This document shows, piece after piece, positions 16,526 through 24,390 of a DNA stretch of 64,000 bases; position 1 is the stretch's first letter; each line of letters opens with the position of its first letter. Position numbers and translations under genes: made by a program. The notes under the pieces are model-generated. The model was given only the letters and a program-made list of their open reading frames with translations. It searched no databases and had not been told where the DNA came from. The stretch lies in NCBI RefSeq assembly GCF_029051645.1, contig NZ_JAACFS010000030.1, positions 1 to 64,000 of the forward strand. Reading direction: 5' to 3'. The stretch comes from Bradyrhizobium sp. CSA112 (lineage in GTDB: Bacteria; Pseudomonadota; Alphaproteobacteria; Rhizobiales; Xanthobacteraceae).

Positions 16526-17062
16526 TTAATCCCGCGCGATGATCTCGCGCTCGTCGTGATGAACGGTCTCGGTGTTGCCGAGATTGCCGAGCCGGCGGCG
16601 GACCAGAAATTTCGGGCGGCGGGCGCGGATCGAGTTGTGGCGGCGGCGCCGGGCGGCCGGTTCGCTGTGGTCATCTTCCGCCAATAGCGGCAGCGCGAAG
16701 ATGTCGCTCCACATCTGCCAGGCGATGGCGATCTCGTCGTGGTCGGAGCTCACGCATAAGGGAATGTTCAGCGAGGGGTCGCGATGCGCGAGCACCAGCA
16801 TCTGTGCGTCGTCGTCGAGACCACGCAACGCGACGCCAAGAAAGTCGCTGACGCGGACGTTGATCGCCATCCGCATGCCCTTGACGGCACGGTGCAGCAC
16901 AACGCGTTCGCGATGGAGTTCGATTTTTCGCACGCCGCCGTCTGCGCGGGTGTCGTGCGCATGGAAGCTAAGCGGCAGAGAAAGAGGGTCGAGCCGCAGT
17001 GCACGGCTCGACCCGGCGGGATTGATCCCGCTTATTGCTGTTTGACGCCTCACGGCTCTCAT
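16526..17062 (-). CDS. DUF6101 family protein
   Basis: 178 residues. The opening (Gly-Ile-Asn-Pro-Ala-Gly-Ser-Ser-Arg-Ala-Leu-Arg-Leu-Asp-Pro) and the HRERVVLHRAVKGMRMAI core match a Rhizobiales-specific family annotated as DUF6101. A central segment (about 50-125) is a mixed alpha/beta domain with no catalytic motif; the C-terminal 50 residues are very Arg-rich, which could mediate nucleic acid or membrane binding. The GTG three codons in (17053) is nearer ideal spacing from the GGGGAG ribosome site than the ATG at 17062, so the start is uncertain by three residues. Function unknown. Confidence 0.75.
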   Translation of the reverse strand: MRAVRRQTAISGINPAGSSRALRLDPLSLPLSFHAHDTRADGGVRKIELHRERVVLHRAVKGMRMAINVRVSDFLGVALRGLDDDAQMLVLAHRDPSLNIPLCVSSDHDEIAIAWQMWSDIFALPLLAEDDHSEPAARRRRHNSIRARRPKFLVRRRLGNLGNTETVHHDEREIIARD

Positions 17063-17172
17063 CTCCCCGCCGGGATTATGTTCCCGGTCGATACGCGAGA
17101 CCTTAGCCGAGCGATTTCCGTTTCGTCTTAAAAAGCCTGGTTAAGGAGACGTCACCCGCCCTGGATCTCCCC

Positions 17173-17216
17173 GCATGATTGACAAGACCTTGGCACGCAT
17201 GATTGACGAGACCTTG
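17173..17216. repeat. Two direct 20-bp repeats upstream of pmbA
   Basis: GCATGATTGACAAGACCTTG (17173-17192) recurs with one change at 17197-17216, a 24-bp period. The pair lies about 120 bp upstream of the pmbA start, where it could bind a regulator or be a replication-slippage product. Confidence 0.75.
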
Positions 17217-17338
17217 CGCAAATGCCGAAATTGTTTGGTATTTGGCGTCGCAAAATGCTTGAAATCCCTGTGAATCAGGCACATCTGAGGGCCTTGCGAT
17301 TTGCGCCTGAAACCCCTTCAATGTCAGGGATTTTGTTT

Positions 17339-18751
17339 GTGAACTCTTCACCATCCAGCACGTCACAGCTTTCGAAGTCCCAGAAGACCTCTGACGCGGC
17401 CTCCGACCTGTTCGACCAATCGGCGCTCTCGACGCTGGCGCAGCAACTGGTCGAGGCAGCCAAGCGCGCCGGTGCGGATGCCGCGGACGCGGTCGCGGTG
17501 CGCGGCGTCTCGCAAGGGGTCGAGGTGCGCGACGGACGGGTCGAGGAATCCGAGCGTTCGGAAGGAGATGACGTCGGCCTGCGGGTGCTGGTCGGACAGC
17601 GCCAGGCGGTGGTCTCCACCAACGACATCTCCGGCGACGGCGTCGCCAAGCTCGCCGAGCGGGCGGTCGCGATGGCCCGCGTTGCGCCCGATGACAAATA
17701 TGTCGGCCTCGCCGACCCCTCGCTGCTGGCGCGCGAGTTCGCGGATCTCGATCTGCTCGACCGCAATATTCCGACCACAAGCGAGCTGGAGCGCCGCGCC
17801 TGCGAAGCGGAGGCCGCAGCTCTGGCGGTCAAGGGCGTGACCAAGTCGAGCGGCGCGTCCGCCTCGAGCGGCATCGGCGGCATGGTGCTGGTGACCTCGA
17901 CCGGCTTCCACGGCTCTTACCTGCGCTCCAGCCACGGCATCTCCGTGACCGCGATCTCGGGCGAAGGCACGACGATGGAGCGCGATTACGATTTCACCTC
18001 GGCCCCGCATGCCTCCGACCTCGATTCGCCCGAAAGCGTCGGCCGCAGGGCAGGGGAGCGTACCGTGGCGCGCGCCAATCCGCGCAAGGTCGAGACCTGC
18101 AAGGTGCCGGTCGTGTACGACCCCCGGGTGTCGGCATCGCTGGTCGGCCATCTCGTCGGCGCCATCAACGGCGCCTCGATCGCGCGCAAGACGAGCTTCC
18201 TGAAGGACCGGATGGGCGAGCAACTGTTCGCGAAGAATATCCGCATCATCGATGATCCCTTGCGGGTGCGCGGCCTGCGCTCGCAGACCTTCGACGCCGA
18301 GGGCGTGAAAGTGAAGAAGCTCGCGCTCATCGATGAGGGGGTGTTGACCACGTGGCTGCTCGATTGCGCGACCGCGCGCGAACTCGGGCTGGTCACGACC
18401 GGGCATGCCCATCGCGGCGTCTCGTCCTCGCCGTCGCCGGGATCGTATAATCTGCATCTCGAGCCCGGCGAGATGACGCCGAAGGAACTGATCTCCGACA
18501 TCAAGCAGGGCTTTTACGTCACCGACCTGATCGGCTCCGGCGTCAACGGCGTGACCGGCGATTACAGCCGCGGCGCCTCCGGCTTCTGGATCGAGAACGG
18601 CGAGATCACTTACCCCGTCAGCGAGGTGACGATCGCGGGCCATCTGCTGGCGATGTTCAAATCGCTGGTTCCCGCCAACGATCTGGAATTCCGCTACGGC
18701 GTCAACGCGCCGACGCTGCGCATCGAGGGCCTGACGCTTGGCGGACGCTGA
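17339..18751 (+). CDS. pmbA: PmbA/TldE subunit of the TldD-TldE metalloprotease
   Basis: 470 residues from a GTG at 17339, which has AGGGA nine bases upstream; an ATG at 17321 and longer in-frame sequence are alternatives. PmbA (TldE) pairs with TldD to make a protease that trims peptides such as microcin precursors. It shows the PmbA/TldD fold markers (GLRVLVGQRQAVVSTNDISG; VNGVTGDYSRGASGFWIENG; YPVSEVTIAGHL) and, as expected for the TldE half, no HExxxH zinc motif. It starts a run of overlapping genes leading to lpxK; the tldD partner is not in the window. Confidence 0.92.
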   Translation: MNSSPSSTSQLSKSQKTSDAASDLFDQSALSTLAQQLVEAAKRAGADAADAVAVRGVSQGVEVRDGRVEESERSEGDDVGLRVLVGQRQAVVSTNDISGDGVAKLAERAVAMARVAPDDKYVGLADPSLLAREFADLDLLDRNIPTTSELERRACEAEAAALAVKGVTKSSGASASSGIGGMVLVTSTGFHGSYLRSSHGISVTAISGEGTTMERDYDFTSAPHASDLDSPESVGRRAGERTVARANPRKVETCKVPVVYDPRVSASLVGHLVGAINGASIARKTSFLKDRMGEQLFAKNIRIIDDPLRVRGLRSQTFDAEGVKVKKLALIDEGVLTTWLLDCATARELGLVTTGHAHRGVSSSPSPGSYNLHLEPGEMTPKELISDIKQGFYVTDLIGSGVNGVTGDYSRGASGFWIENGEITYPVSEVTIAGHLLAMFKSLVPANDLEFRYGVNAPTLRIEGLTLGGR

Positions 18752-19547
18752 TACCGCCGACCGCATTTCGGCGCGCGATGCCGCGCTGTTGAGGGACACC
18801 GTGCGCGAAGCCGGTGCGCTGGCGTTGTCGCTGTTTCGCACCGAGCTGAGGAACTGGACCAAGGGCGCCTCGTCGCCGGTCTCCGAAGCCGACATCGCGG
18901 TCAACGACCTCGTGGAGCGGCGGCTGCGCGCGGCGACGCCGGATTATGGCTGGCTCTCGGAAGAGAGCGTCGACGACGACGCGCGTCTCGGCAAGAGGCT
19001 GGTCTGGATCGTCGATCCGATCGACGGCACCCGCGGCTATCTCGCCGGCCGCGAAGACTGGTGCGTCAGCGTGGCGCTGGTTGCGGGTTCGGCGCCGGTG
19101 CTGGCCGCGGTGTTCGCTCCCGCCAGCGACGAGTTCTTCTTCGCGGTCCGCGGGAAAGGCACCACGTGCAACGAAGTGCCGGTATCCGCGGCCGCAGGAA
19201 CGGAGCTCGACTTTTCCCGCATGGCCGGTCCGAAGCCGCTGGTGCAGCGGCTAAGCTCGTCACCGGACGAGATCACGCTGCATCCGCGAATCGGATCGCT
19301 GGCGCTTCGGTTGTGCCGGGTTGCGGACGGCAGCCTCGATGCCGCTTTTGCAGGCGGTCAGAGCCGCGACTGGGATCTTGCCGCGGCGAATTTGATCGTG
19401 CAGGAAGCGAATGGTAGAATGACCGCGCTCTCGGGGGATGCGATTGAGTATAATCGCCGGGAGGTGGTGCACGGGGTGCTGGTGGCGGCGGGACAGGATC
19501 GGCATGCGCGCATTGTCGAGCATTTCCGAAAGCGTCCGTTGCCCTGA
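18738..19547 (+). CDS. cysQ: 3'(2'),5'-bisphosphate nucleotidase CysQ / inositol monophosphatase family
   Basis: 269 residues. The start is a TTG inside the end of pmbA (14-base overlap), with a GAGGG ribosome site. The IMPase-family metal motifs are complete: Glu-Glu-Ser (about 75), WIVDPIDGTRGYLAG (Asp-x-x-Asp-Gly-Thr) and the C-terminal Ser-Arg-Asp-Trp-Asp. These Mg-dependent, Li-sensitive enzymes hydrolyse 3'-phosphoadenosine 5'-phosphate or inositol phosphates. The Arg-Gly-Tyr-Leu after the Asp-Gly-Thr favours the CysQ branch over SuhB. CysQ recycles the sulfation by-product PAP. Confidence 0.88.
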   Translation: MADADTADRISARDAALLRDTVREAGALALSLFRTELRNWTKGASSPVSEADIAVNDLVERRLRAATPDYGWLSEESVDDDARLGKRLVWIVDPIDGTRGYLAGREDWCVSVALVAGSAPVLAAVFAPASDEFFFAVRGKGTTCNEVPVSAAAGTELDFSRMAGPKPLVQRLSSSPDEITLHPRIGSLALRLCRVADGSLDAAFAGGQSRDWDLAAANLIVQEANGRMTALSGDAIEYNRREVVHGVLVAAGQDRHARIVEHFRKRPLP

Positions 19548-19640
19548 ATCGGTCGAAATCCGTGCCACAAATCATCCCGTCCACGCCGCGACACACGCTG
19601 TCGCTCCTGCTTGCCGGGCATCTCATTAGGAAAGACCAAC

Positions 19641-19889
19641 ATGCCAGATAGCGCCCCGCAGCAATTGCTTCATCTCGTCATCGGCGGCGAGTTGACCGAT
19701 CTCGAACACACCACGTTCAAGGACCTCGACCAGGTCGACATCGTCGGCGTGTATCCCAATTACGCATCCGCTCACGCGGCCTGGAAGGCGAAGGCGCAGC
19801 AGACCGTGGACAACGCCCACATGCGCTACTTCGTGGTTCACCTCCACCGGCTGCTCGATCCAGGTCAAGACACGAAGTCCTCCAGTTAA
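19641..19889 (+). CDS. DUF4170 family protein
   Basis: 82 residues from the ATG at 19641, with AGGAAAG upstream. The pattern LLHLVIGGELTDLEHTTFKD followed by VGVYPNYASAHAAWKAKAQ and a His-Arg-Leu-Leu-Asp-Pro ending is the DUF4170 signature seen throughout Alphaproteobacteria. It always seems to lie beside inositol phosphatase-like and acyltransferase/waaA genes, as here. A small soluble alpha/beta protein is expected; function unknown. Confidence 0.85.
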   Translation: MPDSAPQQLLHLVIGGELTDLEHTTFKDLDQVDIVGVYPNYASAHAAWKAKAQQTVDNAHMRYFVVHLHRLLDPGQDTKSSS

Positions 19890-19901
19890 GAAGTCCTGCA
19901 G

Positions 19902-20615
19902 TTGAAACGATTCCTTCGCGACTTGCTGCGCAGCACCTGGGTTCAGCGCGCGCTGGGGGTGCTCGCGGCCGAATATCTGCGGCTGGTCTGGCTGACCAAT
20001 CGCTTCAGCTATGAGCCGGCCAACGTCTATGACATCGTCGAGCCGGAGATGCCGGCCATCTTCGCGTTCTGGCACGGCCAGCATTTCATGACGCCGTTCA
20101 TCAAGACCAAGGAGGTGCATCGCGCCAAGGTCCTGATTTCGCGGCATCGCGACGGCGAGTTCAACGCCATCGCCGCCGAGCGGCTCGGCATTGGAACCAT
20201 CCGCGGCTCCGGCGATCACGGCGGCGCCTTCCAGCGCAAGGGCGGCGTCGGCGCCTTCAGGGAAATGCTGCAGGCGCTCGAAGAAAAGTGGAACGTCGCT
20301 ACCACCGCCGACGTGCCGAAGCGCGCGCGGGTGGTGGGGCTCGGAATCATCATGTTGGCGCGGGAGTCGGGCCGGCCGATCATGCCCTTTGCGATGGTGA
20401 GCAGCCGATTCATCCGGTTGAAGAACTGGGACTCTACCACCATCAATTTGCCGTTCGGGCGCGGTGCGGTGGTCGGCGTTGGACATGTATACGTGCCGCC
20501 GGATGCTGATGCCGAGACTATGGAAAAGCTGCGTCTTCAGGTAGAAGCTTATCTGAACGAAGCGACTCGTCGCGCCTATAAGGCCGTCGGGCGTCCGGAG
20601 GCCGCTCTTGGCTAA
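19902..20615 (+). CDS. Lysophospholipid acyltransferase family protein (DUF374)
   Basis: 237 residues, starting at TTG 12 bp after the DUF4170 gene. The DUF374 motifs are present: FAFWHGQHFMTPF (the Trp-His-Gly segment carrying the catalytic His), ISRHRDGEFNAIAAERLGIG and IRGSGDHGGAFQRKGG. The first ~20 residues are amphipathic rather than a full membrane segment. The position immediately before waaA (8-base overlap) and lpxK suggests an acyltransfer step of lipid A or a membrane phospholipid, but the substrate is not established. Confidence 0.85.
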   Translation: MKRFLRDLLRSTWVQRALGVLAAEYLRLVWLTNRFSYEPANVYDIVEPEMPAIFAFWHGQHFMTPFIKTKEVHRAKVLISRHRDGEFNAIAAERLGIGTIRGSGDHGGAFQRKGGVGAFREMLQALEEKWNVATTADVPKRARVVGLGIIMLARESGRPIMPFAMVSSRFIRLKNWDSTTINLPFGRGAVVGVGHVYVPPDADAETMEKLRLQVEAYLNEATRRAYKAVGRPEAALG

Positions 20616-21912
20616 TTCGCTGCCGATGACGTTGCGCGTCTACCGGAAACTGTCGTTCGCGATGGTGCCGCTGTCGCCTGCGTTGATCAGCCGGCGATTG
20701 AAGCTCGGCAAGGAAGATCCGGCGCGGGTCGGCGAGCGCCGCGGCATGAGCGCCGACGTCCGCCCCCCAGGCCCCCTGGTGTGGATCCACGGCGCCAGCG
20801 TCGGCGAGGTGCTGGCGGCGGCTGCGCTGATCGAGCGGCTGCGGGCGCTCGACCTGCGCATCCTCGTGACCTCAGGCACGGTGACCTCGGCGGCGATCGT
20901 CGCCAAGCGGTTCCCTCCTGACGTCATCCATCAATATGTGCCCTACGACTCGCCGCGCTATGTGGCGCGGTTTCTCGATCACTGGCGGCCCTCGCTGGCG
21001 CTGTTCATCGAATCCGATCTGTGGCCGAACCTGATCCTGTCGAGCGCCGCGCGCCGGCTGCCGATGGTGCTGATCAACGGGCGGATGTCGCATCGCTCGT
21101 TTCCGCGCTGGCGCCGGGTCGCAGGGACCATCTCGGCGCTGCTGGGCAAGTTCGACATCTGCCTGGCGCAGTCACAGACCGATGCCGATCGCTTTGCCGC
21201 TCTGGGCAGCCGCAACGTCATCGTCACGGGAAATCTCAAGCTCGACGTTCCTGCGCCGCCGGCCGACGGCAACAAACTGGATATGTTGATGTCGATGACG
21301 CGCGGCCGCCCGGTGGTGGTCGCGGCCTCCACGCATCCCGGCGAAGAAGAAATCCTCACGGAAACCCACCGGAAGCTCGCCCGCTATTTTCCAAAGCTGC
21401 TCACCGTGATCGTGCCGCGGCATCCCGATCGCGGCGAGGCCATCGCGCGCATGATCTCTGCCGCGGGTCTCAATCCGACCCTGCGCTCGCACGAGGACTT
21501 GCCCACCGCTACGACCGACATCTATGTCGCCGACACCATGGGTGAACTGGGATTGTTCTACCGCCTGGCGCCGATCGTGTTCATGGGCGGATCGCTGGTC
21601 GAGCATGGCGGGCAGAATCCGATCGAGGCGATCAAGCTCGGTGCGTCGGTGGTCCACGGCCCCCACGTTTTCAATTTCACCGACGTCTACGAAGCCCTCG
21701 ATTCTGCCGGCGGCGCCAGGCGGGCGGATACGCAGGAAATGCTGGTCAAGCACTTCGGGCAGATGCTCGCCGATCCCAAGGCGCGCGAAGCCGTGCTCAC
21801 TGCCTCCGAGCGCGTGGTCGGGCAACTCGGCGGTGCGCTGGAGCGAACGCTCAACTCGCTCGAGCCGTACTTGCTGCAATTGCGGATCGAGATGGGAGCC
21901 GCCAATGCGTGA
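20608..21912 (+). CDS. waaA: 3-deoxy-D-manno-octulosonic acid transferase WaaA (KdtA)
   Basis: 434 residues, starting at a TTG overlapping the upstream gene by 8 bases, with GGAGG upstream. It transfers Kdo from CMP-Kdo to the lipid A precursor at the inner membrane. The GT30 signature WIHGASVGEVLAA, ESDLWPNLI and the MGGSLVEHGGQNPIEA segment that binds the nucleotide sugar are intact, and an N-terminal anchor is visible. The next gene, lpxK, overlaps it by 8 bases. Confidence 0.96.
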   Translation: MANSLPMTLRVYRKLSFAMVPLSPALISRRLKLGKEDPARVGERRGMSADVRPPGPLVWIHGASVGEVLAAAALIERLRALDLRILVTSGTVTSAAIVAKRFPPDVIHQYVPYDSPRYVARFLDHWRPSLALFIESDLWPNLILSSAARRLPMVLINGRMSHRSFPRWRRVAGTISALLGKFDICLAQSQTDADRFAALGSRNVIVTGNLKLDVPAPPADGNKLDMLMSMTRGRPVVVAASTHPGEEEILTETHRKLARYFPKLLTVIVPRHPDRGEAIARMISAAGLNPTLRSHEDLPTATTDIYVADTMGELGLFYRLAPIVFMGGSLVEHGGQNPIEAIKLGASVVHGPHVFNFTDVYEALDSAGGARRADTQEMLVKHFGQMLADPKAREAVLTASERVVGQLGGALERTLNSLEPYLLQLRIEMGAANA

Positions 21913-22918
21913 GCCGGGCTTCTGGCACGGCCCGTCTTCGCTCAACTCGCATCTATTGAAACCGCTTGCCGCACTCTATGGCGCCGTTGCCGCAAAGCGC
22001 CTGCACCGCAAGGGATTGAACGCCGGCATTCCGGTGCTCTGCATCGGCAATTATAGCGTCGGCGGCGCCGGCAAGACGCCGACCGTGCTGGCGCTGGCGA
22101 AGCTGCTGGGCGAGCTCGGCGAGACGCCGGTCGTGCTCAGCCGCGGCTATGGCGGCGAATTGCGCGGGCCGGTCAGGGTCGATCCTGTCAGGCACGCAGC
22201 TTCCGATGTCGGCGACGAGCCGCTGATGCTGGCGGGCCACTTGCCGGTCGTGGTGTCGCGCAAGCGCGCGGACGGCGTGCCGCTGGCGCGGTCGCAAGGC
22301 GCGACCGTGATCCTGATGGACGACGGCTTCCAGAGCCCGGCGATCGTCAAGGACGCTTCGCTGATTGTGATCGACAGCGAGCGTGGGGTCGGCAACGGGC
22401 AGGTATTTCCCGCCGGCCCGCTGCGCGCGCCGCTGCGGCCGCAACTGGCGCGCACCGACGCGCTGATCGTTGTCGGCGACGGCACTGCCGCTGCAGCAGT
22501 GGCGGCGGAGATTGCAGCGCAAGGCAAGCCGGTGTTATCAGCGCATCTGAAGCCGGATGAGGCCGTGGTGGCGCAGCTTCGAGGAAAGCGCGTGCTGGCA
22601 TTTGCCGGCATCGGCGATCCAACGCGATTCTTCAACACGCTGCGCGCCAGCGGCATCGATGTCGTCATGCAGCGTGCCTTCGCCGATCATCACCCGTATT
22701 CGCAAGCCGAGATCGAAGGACTGATTACCGAGGCTCGGCGCGACGGGCTGACATTGGTGACGACGGAAAAGGATCTGGCGCGGCTGCGGCGCGGCGGGAG
22801 CTTGCCGGAATGCGCAAAGCAGATCGTACCGTTCGGCGTGGCGCTCGAATTCGACGACAAGGGACTGCTGCGAAAGTTCGTCGCCGACCGGTTATTCAAA
22901 GCTCGGGAGAGACCGTAG
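21905..22918 (+). CDS. lpxK: Tetraacyldisaccharide 4'-kinase LpxK
   Basis: 337 residues from the ATG at 21905, inside the end of waaA. LpxK phosphorylates the 4' position of tetraacyldisaccharide-1-phosphate. It has an N-terminal membrane-associated helix, the P-loop (Ser-Val-Gly-Gly-Ala-Gly-Lys-Thr-Pro), the Asp-Asp-Gly-Phe-Gln motif, and Thr-Thr-Glu-Lys-Asp near the C-terminus. Its TAG stop is supplied by the GTAGGG that opens a class A repeat. Bradyrhizobium lipid A is known to lack phosphates, so downstream dephosphorylation is implied if this enzyme is used. Confidence 0.95.
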   Translation: MREPGFWHGPSSLNSHLLKPLAALYGAVAAKRLHRKGLNAGIPVLCIGNYSVGGAGKTPTVLALAKLLGELGETPVVLSRGYGGELRGPVRVDPVRHAASDVGDEPLMLAGHLPVVVSRKRADGVPLARSQGATVILMDDGFQSPAIVKDASLIVIDSERGVGNGQVFPAGPLRAPLRPQLARTDALIVVGDGTAAAAVAAEIAAQGKPVLSAHLKPDEAVVAQLRGKRVLAFAGIGDPTRFFNTLRASGIDVVMQRAFADHHPYSQAEIEGLITEARRDGLTLVTTEKDLARLRRGGSLPECAKQIVPFGVALEFDDKGLLRKFVADRLFKARERP

Positions 22919-23003
22919 GGTGGGCAAAGCGAAGCGTGCCCACCACTAACACCAGCCGCGCAAGGATGGTGGGCACGGCGCGATGCGCCTTTGCCCACCC
23001 TAC
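22915..23003. repeat. Class A repeat, copy 2 (contains the lpxK stop codon)
   Basis: It opens GTAGGGTGGGCAAAG and closes TTTGCCCACCCTAC, with the inner complementary arms GTGCCCACCA and TGGTGGGCAC. The TAG in GTAGGG (22916-22918) is the lpxK stop. It separates convergent lpxK and the DUF2093 gene. Confidence 0.92.
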
Positions 23004-23013
23004 AAATCCGGAC

Positions 23014-23241
23014 CTAACCCTGCGACTTCAGCGTGCCGGGAAAGTGCCGCTGCAGCACGGCGGTCGGAACCGAGTAGGCCTCCTGCAGATCGACGCTCCA
23101 GTATTTCAATTCGTCAAGCGGGATCCGCACGTCGGTGATGGCGCAGCGCACATAGGTTCCGGGAGAGATCACGCGGAAATCGCCATCCAGATACTGCACC
23201 TGCGCTTCGCCATGGCCCGAGGGGCCGAATTTATTGAGCAC
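23014..23241 (-). CDS. DUF2093 family protein
   Basis: 75 residues from the GTG at 23241 (GGAG nine bases upstream; a TTG two codons earlier is the alternative). The pattern RYLDGD-like (VQYLDGDFRVISPGTYVRCA) and IPLDELKYWSVDLQEAY is the DUF2093 signature, found in Rhizobiales next to lpxK. It is a small, probably cytoplasmic all-beta protein with one cysteine; function unknown. It is convergent to lpxK. Confidence 0.85.
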   Translation of the reverse strand: MLNKFGPSGHGEAQVQYLDGDFRVISPGTYVRCAITDVRIPLDELKYWSVDLQEAYSVPTAVLQRHFPGTLKSQG

Positions 23242-23428
23242 CGTCAAACTCTCCGATAGGCCGGTCCCGAGGGCTGGCCTTAAGTATATTTTCCAAAATT
23301 TGATCTATCATAAATAGGTCGCACTGTCCGCCCCGGAAACCCACCGACTTGTGATGATTTTGTGCCGTCCTGCATGATAGCGTGAATTTTATCGTGCCTG
23401 CAGCGTCATACCGATCCGACAGAGACCG

Positions 23429-24262
23429 ATGCGCCTGTTGTCAGCAACGCTATTCCTGACGCTCCTTGCTGCGACCTGCACAGCCGGCGCCGCGCCGTTG
23501 CCGGCCCCGCGCCAGGTCGATATCCCGGCGACCGGTCTGACCCTGCACGCGCAGCTCTACAAGCCTGATGGCGACGGCCCGTTTCCCACCGTGATCGCGC
23601 TGCATGGCTGCGGCGGATTGGGTGGACAGTCGGAGCCGGTGCAGCCGCGCTACCGCGACTGGGCGGAGCAGCTATTGAAGACCGGCCATGCGGTGCTGTT
23701 GCCGGACAGTTACGGTTCGCGCGAACTCGGCCCGCAATGCCGCGTCAATGAGCGCCGTGTGCTCGCCCGCCGCGAGCGGGTGGCCGATGTCAACGCATCG
23801 CGGCAATGGCTGCTGCAGCAACCCTGGGTCGCGCGTGACCGGATCAGCCTGATGGGATGGGCGAGCGGCGGCAGCGCCGTGCTGTGGGCAGTGCGTCCGC
23901 AACTATCGTCGCGCAGAGCTGAACCGGATTTCCGCTCGGCCATCGCATTCTATCCGGACTGCCGGATCTCGTCCGGCCTCGGCTGGAGCGCGCGTGTGCC
24001 GACGCTGCTGTTGATTGGTGCAAAGGACGACATCAGTTCGCCACAGGCCTGCCGCCAGATGGTGGATGGCGCCCGTGGCCGCAGCGCACTGGCGCGGATC
24101 GTGGTCTATCCCGGCGCATCTCACGATTTCGATCGTGCCAACCTTCCGCTGCTGGCGATCGCAGGGACCGACGCCGCGTTGCCCGAACGCGGTCACATCG
24201 GCACCGATGCGGACGCGCGCAAAGACTCGCAGCAGCGCGTCACGGAGTGGCTGGCGCGCTAA
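23429..24262 (+). CDS. Exported dienelactone-hydrolase-like alpha/beta hydrolase with altered nucleophile elbow
   Basis: 277 residues. The signal peptide spans residues 1-22, so the protein is probably periplasmic. The alpha/beta hydrolase core is good: the oxyanion segment ALHGCGGLGG (about 58-67), Asp200 in Gly-Ala-Lys-Asp-Asp, and His232 in Ala-Ser-His-Asp-Phe. At the nucleophile elbow the sequence is Gly143-Trp-Ala-Ser-Gly-Gly-Ser, where relatives usually read Gly-Trp-Ser-x-Gly-Gly or Gly-x-Cys-x-Gly. The residue at the nucleophile position is therefore Ala145, with Ser one residue later. It may be inactive, use the shifted serine, or bind rather than cleave. Confidence 0.8.
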   Translation: MRLLSATLFLTLLAATCTAGAAPLPAPRQVDIPATGLTLHAQLYKPDGDGPFPTVIALHGCGGLGGQSEPVQPRYRDWAEQLLKTGHAVLLPDSYGSRELGPQCRVNERRVLARRERVADVNASRQWLLQQPWVARDRISLMGWASGGSAVLWAVRPQLSSRRAEPDFRSAIAFYPDCRISSGLGWSARVPTLLLIGAKDDISSPQACRQMVDGARGRSALARIVVYPGASHDFDRANLPLLAIAGTDAALPERGHIGTDADARKDSQQRVTEWLAR

Positions 24263-24390
24263 AGCGTTTTCGAGCGAAGGCCTGCCCCGGACTTGATCCG
24301 GGGTGGACACCGGTTCGCGTCAAGAAAACGCGTCAAAACAAGAATCTAGAGCCCGGTTCTGATGCAATCAGAACCGAAAAGGCTCTAGAA
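24263..24390. repeat. Composite repeat and hairpin containing the xseA stop codon
   Basis: The sequence AAAGCGTTTTCGAGCGAA, an inserted CCCCGG/CCGGGG hairpin, CGGTTCGCGTCAAGAAAACG, then CTAGAGCC (24346-24353) whose complement GGCTCTAG closes at 24381-24388. The block resembles a dispersed rhizobial repeat. The xseA TAG stop (24385-24387 on the complement) lies in the right arm of the CTAGAGCC hairpin. It occupies the whole convergent gap between the hydrolase and xseA. Confidence 0.75.

Noticed and set aside
23429..24262. Normal dienelactone hydrolase with Cys or Ser nucleophile
   Set aside because: The elbow reads Gly-Trp-Ala-Ser-Gly, so the standard catalytic residue is not present; reported as an odd variant instead.
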